From NCBI GenBank assembly GCA_023388205.1, contig JAEWGS010000076.1, positions 1 through 14,667 on the forward strand: 14,667 nt of DNA. Reading direction: 5' to 3'. Source of the DNA: Bacillota bacterium (GTDB lineage Bacteria; Bacillota; Clostridia; Saccharofermentanales; Fastidiosipilaceae). Under the pieces are notes generated by a model that saw only the letters and a list, made by a program, of their open reading frames with translations, was not told the DNA's origin and searched no databases. How positions within the stretch are numbered: the stretch's first letter is position 1; the number at the start of each line of letters is the position of its first letter. Positions 6,499-12,465 of this stretch are shown here, piece by piece. The position numbers and the translations under genes are program-made.

Positions 6499-7467
6499 AT
6501 GAGTCATCAACGAATGAGAAAAATGAAGGCGCTTTGCACGGTGATGCTGAGCGTCCTTTTTTTGAATTTCCTGGGGCACTTTGAGGCTCAGTCACAGCCG
6601 CTCAAGGCTCAGACTGAATTGGGGAAAAGCTTGTCGGATCTCTATCACACTTTGGTCCCTGAGCAAAATGATGGGCGGCGCTTGATTTATAGCATGGATG
6701 CAAATCGTCCTGAGTTTCGCTTGTATGCGGCTTATCTGGGGATTTTAGATCCAGATGCATATCATCAAGAACGTGCCGAAGGTGTCGATGACGTGGATTT
6801 TATGATTCAAGATGAGCCAAGCGAGACCGAGCACGTTTTACTCGAGGTCTTAAATCCTGTCGCTTTAACAGAAGACCAACGATTTGCTTTGCGTGAGAGC
6901 TTGCAGACTGCGGGTTATCGGGGGCGGCGTATTCGCATATTTGCCAAGGGCGAATTGAGCAATGAAAGTTTGATCGGGGCCCTTTTGAAGAGTGACGAAG
7001 CGCATCCATTTAAGGACTTAGCTCAGTCCGAAGCCAAGCTCATGAAAGGTTTGGAGGGGCTGGGATCGGAGGCAAAAACAAAGGCGCAGGCCTTATTTTT
7101 ACAGACGAAGACGGCCTTGCTTTCCGCTTTGGTAGAGGCTCAGACCAAGGGTACGGGGCTTGAAGTTGAAAAGAAAATCTCCGAACTTTTTCAAAGTGAC
7201 GTCGGTCAAAGTGTTTTGAACGGCAGTGAACAGGCCAAAGAACACCTCAAAGAATGGGGGGCTTGGTTTCAAGACTACATTCACGCGATGAGCTTGGAAG
7301 ATCGTGCGACGCAAAAAGAACAGGCCCAAGTGACGCAAGACCTCGGGCATCAACTTTTCCCAGATATCGATTGGAGTAGCATCGGTTTGGGCATCAAAGA
7401 TAAGGCGAAAGATCTTTGGGATTCCTTTAAGCAGAGCTTGTCGGGTCTTCTGACTTCGAATGAATGA
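6499..7467 (+). CDS. Secreted protein of unknown function
   Basis: 322 residues that I do not recognise. The N-terminus has positive charges (MSHQRMRKMK) and a hydrophobic stretch (ALCTVMLSVLFLNFLG, about residues 10-26), a plausible Sec signal peptide, with no lipobox; cleavage could fall near the EAQSQ segment. The region at about 110-160 (LTEDQRFALRESLQTAGYRG, then GELSNESLIGALLKS) has a faint look of DUF1002/YpuA proteins, but this is not enough to assign it. From about residue 170 the protein is mostly amphipathic helix rich in Lys, Glu and Gln. The ATG at 6499 follows GAGGTGA (6488-6494); ATGs at 6514 and 6523 are possible alternatives. It lies between the L,D-transpeptidase and DUF697 genes with short gaps, suggesting co-transcription and an envelope role. 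Confidence 0.7.
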   Translation: MSHQRMRKMKALCTVMLSVLFLNFLGHFEAQSQPLKAQTELGKSLSDLYHTLVPEQNDGRRLIYSMDANRPEFRLYAAYLGILDPDAYHQERAEGVDDVDFMIQDEPSETEHVLLEVLNPVALTEDQRFALRESLQTAGYRGRRIRIFAKGELSNESLIGALLKSDEAHPFKDLAQSEAKLMKGLEGLGSEAKTKAQALFLQTKTALLSALVEAQTKGTGLEVEKKISELFQSDVGQSVLNGSEQAKEHLKEWGAWFQDYIHAMSLEDRATQKEQAQVTQDLGHQLFPDIDWSSIGLGIKDKAKDLWDSFKQSLSGLLTSNE

Positions 7468-7488
7468 ATAAATAAATGAATGAATGAG
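7461..7488. repeat. Tetranucleotide tract at the junction of two genes
   Basis: Seven contiguous 4-base units: TGAA twice, TAAA twice, TGAA twice, then TGAG. The tract begins inside the last codons of the secreted-protein gene (stop TGA at 7465-7467) and runs into the Shine-Dalgarno (GAGG, 7486-7489) of the DUF697 gene. A change of one unit would shift the upstream C-terminus or the stop-to-start distance. Confidence 0.85.
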
Positions 7489-7495
7489 GCGTGAT

Positions 7496-8596
7496 ATGAG
7501 CGTGGATCAGAATCATTCTAGAGGGATGAAAGAGCGAGAACAGGATCAGCTGGCGATTGATCCGAAATTAGAAGTCAAAGAACAAGCGAAAAGAGAACAA
7601 GCGAAAAGCGCTGTGACCTCAAAAGAATGTTTCCAAAGGCGTGTGAAACTTTGGGTCATTGCGGCGTTTTTGCTTCTGGCCTTGATTTTATTCAATCAAA
7701 TTGCGATGGTTTCGCATTACTTGTCTTTTGGCTCTATTTGGCTGGAACGGGTCTTATTCTTGCTTTTTGCCGCGGCCTTTATCGCATTGTTGGGCCTGCC
7801 CTTTGTACCTTTGCTTCGGCACAAGGCTCTGGCGGATTTCGATGACGATCTTTCGACGACGTATAGCGCTCAAGAGAGCGCGCAGGCCTATAGCAAGACG
7901 CTGCGCTTGTTGCGTAAAAATCGCTACCTCAAAGCGCAGGGCGTTTTTCAGATCGAAGGTGAAGACGACGACGCCTATCTCAAAAGAGCTCAGACGCTTC
8001 TTCAAAAGGAGAGCCGTCGCATCATTCGGCAAGAAGCAAGTCGCGTTTTTATGAGTACGGCGATATCGCAAAATGGTGCGTTGGATGGGCTTTTTGTTTG
8101 CTTTAGATTGCTGCGTTTAGTGTTGCGCTTGGCGAAGCTTTATGAGAATGCACCGAGTTTAGCGCGTCTGGCCAAAATTTATACTCAGATCGCTGGGACG
8201 ATTTTTTTGGCGAAAACCTTGGAAGACACCGAACTTTTGGCGTCACAACTCGAGCCTGTCTTGTCGACTTTGATTGGCTCGTCCATCCTATCGGGGATTC
8301 CTCTGGCTCAGGGCTTGAGTCAGTTGGTGCTTCAGTCTCTGATGAACGGATCGGTGAATGCCCTTTTGACGCTGCGAGTTGGCTTGAGTTGCGATGGCTA
8401 TTTGTCCAATTATTTGCCCAAAACAAGGGGACAGATCGCCAAGTATGCGTCTAGTCAGGCCTGTCAGCTTCTTTGGGATGTACTCAAAGATAATTCTTCG
8501 GCACTCATTCAGACTTTCTTTCAAGCGGCGAAAAATACGGGCTATAAACTGATTCCAAAGCCTTCATGGTTTGGGGCTAAAGGGAGAAAAGAATAG
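7496..8596 (+). CDS. DUF697 (YcjF-like) membrane protein
   Basis: 366 residues. The N-terminal 45 residues are charged and hydrophilic; two membrane segments follow (about 50-72, VKLWVIAAFLLLALILFNQI; about 82-106, IWLERVLFLLFAAAF onward). After a charged helical middle, the C-terminal half reads ISQNGALDGLFVCFRLLRLV, LRLAKLYENAPSLARLAKIY, a helical stretch, and then a Gly/Leu/Ser-rich part ending LTLRVGLSCDGYL. This matches the DUF697/YcjF pattern (compare E. coli YcjF: SPRPALD, AELYG, then AQGIGAGLLTARLG). The family is often next to or fused with small GTPases (YcjX, Era-like); no GTPase is seen here and the function is unknown. ATG 7496 is preferred because GAGG (7486-7489) is 6 bases upstream; the in-frame ATG at 7484 overlaps that site. 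Confidence 0.75.
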   Translation: MSVDQNHSRGMKEREQDQLAIDPKLEVKEQAKREQAKSAVTSKECFQRRVKLWVIAAFLLLALILFNQIAMVSHYLSFGSIWLERVLFLLFAAAFIALLGLPFVPLLRHKALADFDDDLSTTYSAQESAQAYSKTLRLLRKNRYLKAQGVFQIEGEDDDAYLKRAQTLLQKESRRIIRQEASRVFMSTAISQNGALDGLFVCFRLLRLVLRLAKLYENAPSLARLAKIYTQIAGTIFLAKTLEDTELLASQLEPVLSTLIGSSILSGIPLAQGLSQLVLQSLMNGSVNALLTLRVGLSCDGYLSNYLPKTRGQIAKYASSQACQLLWDVLKDNSSALIQTFFQAAKNTGYKLIPKPSWFGAKGRKE

Positions 8597-8671
8597 AATG
8601 ACGCAGGCTGTAAATGGGTGTGTTGAAACGAGGAAAGGCCATAAGATTTTTTCGTTTGCGTACATATGTTC

Positions 8672-8699
8672 TTGACGCTTAAATTTTGAGTGCTATGAT
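8672..8699 (+). promoter_or_regulatory. Promoter of the ATP synthase operon
   Basis: TTGACG (8672-8677, 5 of 6 matches) and TATGAT (8694-8699, 5 of 6) are separated by 16 bp and are the best sigma-A type promoter I see in the window. Transcription should start near 8706, about 78 bases before the atpB start. It lies in the only sizeable gap in front of the atp genes. Confidence 0.78.
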
Positions 8700-8700
8700 G

Positions 8701-8721
8701 CATAAGTTCATTGAGCTTATG
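8701..8721. promoter_or_regulatory. 21-bp palindrome at the atp transcription start (candidate operator)
   Basis: CATAAGTTCA (8701-8710) and TGAGCTTATG (8713-end at 8721, sharing the centre) form an inverted repeat around T8711: nine of ten pairs are Watson-Crick and one is T-G (8707/8715). It spans about -5 to +16 relative to the predicted start, a common place for a repressor operator. As RNA it would only form if transcription began further upstream than predicted. The binding protein is unknown. Confidence 0.55.
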
Positions 8722-8769
8722 TTCGATCTGCAAACGTTTCCATTTTTTTGAAAATGCGAACAGACCGAA
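8722..8769 (+). promoter_or_regulatory. Structured 5' leader of the atp operon
   Basis: TTCGATCTG (8722-8730) pairs with CAGACCGAA (8761-8769) in 8 of 9 positions (A8726/C8765 mismatch). Within it CATTTT (8741-8746) pairs with AAAATG (8751-8756) around a TTTG loop, extendable past one mismatch by TTT (8737-8739)/GAA (8758-8760). The outer helix ends three bases before AGGAGG (8773-8778), the atpB ribosome binding site, so folding could affect initiation. The fold was found by eye; no covariation or energy was computed. Confidence 0.45.
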
Positions 8770-8783
8770 GTTAGGAGGTACTG

Positions 8784-9644
8784 GTGTCGTATTTTCAAGT
8801 TTTTTTTCAATCCTTACTTGAACAGCTATACGACAAGATTCATATTGGCGGGCGCAATTTGTCTGAAGGCATCGCTGAGGCGATGGATTTTTCAGCCAAA
8901 TGGAGCTTGAGTTTATTTGGGCGTTCGATTCCTTTGACTGACGCGGCGATCGGGCTTTGTCTCGCCACGCTGATGAGCTTGATCCTTTGTCTTATCTTGA
9001 GACGAGGACTTAGAATTTCTGCCGTTTCCAAAAAACAAGCGGCCCTCGAAAGCGTCTGGCAAGCCCTCATCTCTTTGGGTAAAAGTTTCGGTCTTTCTGA
9101 GGCGCAGGCAGAGGAGCTTTGTCCTTTGATTCTCTCCTTTGGCTCGCTCATCATTTTTTCAAACATGTTGGCGCTGATTAAAATGCGCCCGGCTTCAGCT
9201 AATCCTGCGTTCCCGTTTACGCTGGCGATTTTGGCTTTGATTCTTGTCGTCGTCATGGGGATCCATTTTGTCGGCCTTTCTGGATTTTGCCGTTCCTTGA
9301 TTCATCCTTCAAAGGCGATGCTTCCTTTTTCGATTCTCGATTACGTAATTCGCCCCATTTCCTTGGCGATGCGTCTTTTTGGGAATATTTTTGGCTCATT
9401 TATTTTGATCGAATTTCTCGGCTTAGTGTTTCCACTGCTTTTTCCAACGGTTTTTGGACTGTGGTTTGATGTGGCGGACGGCATCTTGCAGGGGCTGATT
9501 TTCTCGCTTTTGACGCTGAACTATATCGGTGAAATTGTGGAGAAAAACCATCAGGTCTTAGAGGCAAGGGCTGAATTGCAAAAGCAAAGAGAAAAGCAAT
9601 TAACCGATCAAAAAGGATGTGAAATAAAAGCGATGAAGACTTAG
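8784..9644 (+). CDS. atpB: F-type ATP synthase subunit a
   Basis: The 286-residue membrane subunit a of Fo, forming the two ion half-channels beside the c-ring. Hydrophobic segments lie at about 52-72, 114-132, 142-166, 192-225 and 228-250. The essential stator arginine is Arg197 in the conserved SLAMRLFGNIFG (E. coli Arg210); Gln236 in GILQGLIFSLLTLNYI corresponds to E. coli Gln252. The protein is longer than many because of a charged C-terminal tail of about 35 residues (EKNHQVLEARAELQKQ onward). The start is GTG at 8784, with AGGAGG (8773-8778) five bases upstream. It is the first gene of the operon; no atpI is seen before it. Confidence 0.95.
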   Translation: MSYFQVFFQSLLEQLYDKIHIGGRNLSEGIAEAMDFSAKWSLSLFGRSIPLTDAAIGLCLATLMSLILCLILRRGLRISAVSKKQAALESVWQALISLGKSFGLSEAQAEELCPLILSFGSLIIFSNMLALIKMRPASANPAFPFTLAILALILVVVMGIHFVGLSGFCRSLIHPSKAMLPFSILDYVIRPISLAMRLFGNIFGSFILIEFLGLVFPLLFPTVFGLWFDVADGILQGLIFSLLTLNYIGEIVEKNHQVLEARAELQKQREKQLTDQKGCEIKAMKT

Positions 9645-9672
9645 TTGACGTGTGAACGTGCGATGCGCTAAT
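9645..9672 (+). promoter_or_regulatory. Possible internal promoter before atpE
   Basis: TTGACG (9645-9650), the same -35 hexamer as the main atp promoter, is followed after 16 bp by GCTAAT (9667-9672, 4 of 6 matches to the -10). The -10-like box lies in the 15-bp duplication, so a second copy (9682-9687) is too far for the same -35. An internal promoter could boost subunit c, which is needed in many copies. Weak evidence. Confidence 0.25.
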
Positions 9673-9691
9673 TAAAGATGCGCTAATTAAA
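9662..9691. repeat. Perfect 15-bp tandem duplication before atpE
   Basis: GATGCGCTAATTAAA occurs at 9662-9676 and again, identical, at 9677-9691. It lies in the 135-bp gap between atpB and atpE, an unusually long spacer inside an otherwise tightly packed operon. Identity suggests a recent duplication. Confidence 0.93.
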
Positions 9692-9732
9692 TCGGTGTAT
9701 CAAAATCGTTATCTAAAGAGTTGTTTCAAAAG

Positions 9733-9756
9733 AATTGTATAAAAAATTGTATAAAA
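9733..9756. repeat. Perfect 12-bp A/T-rich tandem duplication upstream of the atpE ribosome binding site
   Basis: AATTGTATAAAA occurs at 9733-9744 and 9745-9756 without a mismatch. It ends nine bases before GGAGGT (9766-9771). Unstructured A/U-rich RNA just upstream of atpE acts as a translational enhancer in E. coli; the placement here would fit such a role, but that is inference. Confidence 0.93.
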
Positions 9757-9779
9757 GAGTTTATTGGAGGTTATTGATT

Positions 9780-10007
9780 ATGGATCATGGATTGATTGCT
9801 TTGAGTGCTGGATTGGCGATCGGTTTGGCGGCAGGTATGGGTGCTTTGGGCATTGCCTTGAGCTCCGGAAAGGCTTTTGATGCGATTGCACGTCAACCCG
9901 AAAGAGCGGGGACGATTCAGGGCCTTTTGATGACGGCGATTGTCTTCATGGAATCCATGGCGATTTACGCCTTAGTTGTGGCCTTGCTTTTGCTCTTCGT
10001 CTTTTAA
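9780..10007 (+). CDS. atpE: F-type ATP synthase subunit c
   Basis: The 75-residue proteolipid that forms the rotating c-ring. Two membrane helices flank the polar loop ARQPE (residues 37-41). The ion-binding carboxylate is Glu58 in IVFMESMAIYAL on helix 2; helix 1 carries the packing glycines (GLAIGLAAGMGALGIAL). Compared from memory with the Na+-binding Ilyobacter ring, Ser59 and Tyr63 are kept, but the helix-1 Gln is Ile25 and the Thr after the Ser is Met60. This favours proton coupling. The start is ATG at 9780, with GGAGGT (9766-9771) eight bases upstream; an in-frame TTG further up (9735) has no ribosome binding site and lies in the A/T-rich repeat. atpF follows after 12 bases. Confidence 0.96.
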   Translation: MDHGLIALSAGLAIGLAAGMGALGIALSSGKAFDAIARQPERAGTIQGLLMTAIVFMESMAIYALVVALLLLFVF

Positions 10008-10019
10008 TTTGAGGTGAGC

Positions 10020-10643
10020 ATGGTGTTGTTGGGTGGCTCTACATGGGCTGTTTTAGCTCAATCACAGGTCGATTTTTTCGCACCGGAGGCTTTGGCTGGC
10101 TACGTTGCAACGGCAATTTTTGCTCTTTTTAACCTGTTTTTGACCTATCTGATCTTGCGCTTACTCTTGCACAAACCTTTGATGAAAATCTTAAAGGCGC
10201 GCCGCGAGCAAATCGATGCGAGTTTGCTTCGAGCCCAAGAAAAAGAGGAACATGCGAATGCTTTGTCCAAAGCGTATCAAGAACAGATGGATCAGGCTGA
10301 GCGCAGAGTTTCTCAAATGTTCTCAGAAGCAGAGCGCAAACTAGATGAGAAAAAACGCCGTGCACAAGAGCAGCTTGACCAAGAGCTGTTGCGTCGTCGC
10401 CAACGTGCGGATGAAGAAATCCGCCTCAAAGATGCAAAGGCGAAATCTGGGCGCCAAGAAGAAGTCTTATCTCTCAGCATGCAGTTGATTGGACAAGTCT
10501 TGCCCAGCGTGACGAATGAGGCGCATATCGAGACATTTTTGGCGGATGCGAAGAAAGATTTGAAATTGAGAAAAGCCTTAAAGGGGGCAGAGCAGGTGTT
10601 AGAAGAAAAAGCAAAGAGAGGTGGCAGCGATGGCGGACATTAA
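10020..10643 (+). CDS. atpF: F-type ATP synthase subunit b (peripheral stalk)
   Basis: A 207-residue peripheral-stalk subunit. One membrane helix spans about 27-50 (GYVATAIFALFNLFLTYLIL), followed by HKPLMKILKARREQI and a long, highly charged coiled-coil helix. A region typical of the b C-terminus (VLSLSMQLIGQVLPSV, then HIETFLAD) is followed by about 30 extra residues, ending in the flexible GGSDGGH. The protein is therefore longer than the common 156-170 residues, but the extension does not look like the delta N-terminal domain, so this is not the mycobacterial type of b-delta fusion. ATG 10020 is chosen because GAGG (10011-10014) is five bases upstream; the GTG at 10014 overlaps that site. 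The last 14 bases overlap the next gene, which implies translational coupling. Confidence 0.92.
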   Translation: MVLLGGSTWAVLAQSQVDFFAPEALAGYVATAIFALFNLFLTYLILRLLLHKPLMKILKARREQIDASLLRAQEKEEHANALSKAYQEQMDQAERRVSQMFSEAERKLDEKKRRAQEQLDQELLRRRQRADEEIRLKDAKAKSGRQEEVLSLSMQLIGQVLPSVTNEAHIETFLADAKKDLKLRKALKGAEQVLEEKAKRGGSDGGH

Positions 10644-12465
10644 GAATAAGCAGGACATTCAGCCGACCGTCGTGACCCTAAAAAGTGCCCAAGAGCTCAG
10701 CCCGGAGAGCGTTGAAGAGATTGTGTCGACGATTCAATCGGAATTGCTCGAAGTCCATACGGAAGTAGACCCGAGCCTGATTGGCGGCTTTATCGCTGAT
10801 TATGGTGATTTGCGCTTTGACTATAGTTTCAAAGGCTGCTTGGACCGCATCGAGCGACAGTTGAAGACAGAGCTTCAAAAGGCAAATTTAGATGAGCGAG
10901 ATGAGACAGAGGACGCGTTCAGTGCAGCGGAGCTTTTACACCGAGAAGAAGTGCTTAAAATGCTTCAAAGTGTACCTCATGGAACAATCAATGAGGTGGG
11001 GCGTGTCTTGACGGTTTCAGATGGGGTTTGCGTCGTGCGCGGCTTGCCTCACTGCCGCAACCAAGAACTTTTACTTTTCGGTGAAGACAGTTACGGTTTG
11101 GCGATGAACTTGGAGTCCGATCAAGTCGGCGTGGTGCTTTTTGGTGCAGCCGCGAGTGTTCGGGCGGGTGATCTGTGTGTGTCGACGGGCAAGACCTTGT
11201 CCGTCCCGACGGGTGAGAAGATGTTTGGGCGTGTGGTGAATGCCCTCGGTCTCCCCATTGACGGAAAAGGCCCGATCGAAAGTGACGGTGAGCGAGAAGT
11301 TGAAACCGCATCAGCGCCGATCATTCAGCGTCAGTCGGTCAACGCGCCTCTTTATACAGGGATCACAGCCATCGATGCGATGATTCCGGTCGGTCGTGGT
11401 CAGCGCGAACTCATCATTGGTGATCGTCGTTGCGGCAAGACCTCTATCGCCGTAGACACGATTTTGCGTCAAAAAGATCAGCACGTTTTTTGTGTCTATG
11501 TTGCGATTGGACAAAGAAATAGCTCCGTGGCAGAGGTCGTCAAACGTTTGACCGAAGCGGGGGCGATGGATTACACCTGCGTGATGGTCGCTTCGGCGGC
11601 GGAGTCTGCAGCGATGCAATACGTTGCACCTTATGCGGGCACGGCTATCGCTGAGGCGATGATGTATCAGGGGAAAGATGTCCTGATCGTCTATGACGAT
11701 CTGTCAAAGCACGCGGTCGCTTACCGTGCTATTTCCTTGCTTTTGCGCCGTCCGCCGGGCCGTGAAGCTTATCCCGGTGATATCTTCTATATCCACTCCA
11801 GACTTCTCGAACGTTCCGCTCATTTGAGTGAGGAAATGGGGGGCGGATCTTTGACCGCTTTGCCGATTATCGAAACCCAAGGCGGGAATATTTCAGCTTA
11901 CGTCCCGACGAACGTCATTTCGATTACAGATGGGCAGATTTTCTTAGATACAGATCGTTTCTTCGCGGGTCAAAGACCTGCGGTTAACGAAGGGTTGAGT
12001 GTTTCTCGTGTCGGCGGTGCTGCGCAGCGAAAAGCGATGAAAAAGGTCGCGGGATCTTTGCGTTTAACCTTGTCACAGGCTTCTGAACTTGAGGCTTTTA
12101 CACGATTGAACTCAGAGTCTGATTCGGCGACGATGAAACAGGTGCGCCGAGGCCGCGTCCTAAGAGCAATGTTGACGCAGCCTTTGGGGCAGATTCGCCG
12201 CATGCCAGAATCGGTTGCTTTGATTCACTTGGCGCAAAGTGGGAACTTTGATGAAATCGAAGAGCAAGCTTTGCAGTCGTACTATGAGCGCATCTTGGAG
12301 GCGCTTCAGAGTCAAGAAAGTCAGTGGATTGAGGAGGTGGATCGCCAAGGAAGCTTGGATGATGAACACATCCAGCAACTCGAAAATTTTTACGAACGCT
12401 TTGCTCAGAGTTTAGAGAAAGACGCATCTGTGCGTGAGATACAGGGAGGCGATCGTGTCGAGTAA
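10630..12465 (+). CDS. atpA: ATP synthase delta (C-terminal domain)-alpha fusion subunit
   Basis: 611 residues, about 100 more than a normal alpha subunit. Residues about 13-83 match the C-terminal domain of delta (OSCP): VTLKSAQELSPE, EVDPSLIGGFIADYGDLRFD, YSFKGCLDRIERQLKTEL. An acidic linker (about 84-96) and a short helix lead to alpha, which runs from about residue 120 (NEVGRVLTVSDGV). Alpha landmarks: VPTGEKMFGRVVNALG, Walker A GDRRCGKTS with Lys270, YDDLSKHAVAYR, LLLRRPPGREAYPGD, and the arginine finger Arg460 in VSRVGGAAQ. The Walker A differs from the usual alpha GDRQTGKT (Arg for Gln, Cys for Thr). No free atpH lies between b and this gene, and the delta N-terminal domain is missing. 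ATG 10630 has GAGG (10618-10621) eight bases upstream; the in-frame GTG at 10621 overlaps that site. The DNA runs in one frame with no sign of frameshift. It overlaps atpF by 14 and atpG by 11 bases. Confidence 0.93.
   Translation: MADIKNKQDIQPTVVTLKSAQELSPESVEEIVSTIQSELLEVHTEVDPSLIGGFIADYGDLRFDYSFKGCLDRIERQLKTELQKANLDERDETEDAFSAAELLHREEVLKMLQSVPHGTINEVGRVLTVSDGVCVVRGLPHCRNQELLLFGEDSYGLAMNLESDQVGVVLFGAAASVRAGDLCVSTGKTLSVPTGEKMFGRVVNALGLPIDGKGPIESDGEREVETASAPIIQRQSVNAPLYTGITAIDAMIPVGRGQRELIIGDRRCGKTSIAVDTILRQKDQHVFCVYVAIGQRNSSVAEVVKRLTEAGAMDYTCVMVASAAESAAMQYVAPYAGTAIAEAMMYQGKDVLIVYDDLSKHAVAYRAISLLLRRPPGREAYPGDIFYIHSRLLERSAHLSEEMGGGSLTALPIIETQGGNISAYVPTNVISITDGQIFLDTDRFFAGQRPAVNEGLSVSRVGGAAQRKAMKKVAGSLRLTLSQASELEAFTRLNSESDSATMKQVRRGRVLRAMLTQPLGQIRRMPESVALIHLAQSGNFDEIEEQALQSYYERILEALQSQESQWIEEVDRQGSLDDEHIQQLENFYERFAQSLEKDASVREIQGGDRVE

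Noticed and set aside
10666..10878. Reading the extra N-terminal segment as an ordinary alpha N-terminus (SPESVEEIVSTIQSELL resembles EEISSIIK)
   Set aside because: The following VDPSLIGGF..YGDLRFDYSFKG is a delta motif not present in alpha, and a separate helix plus NEVGRVLTVSDGV of alpha follows later.
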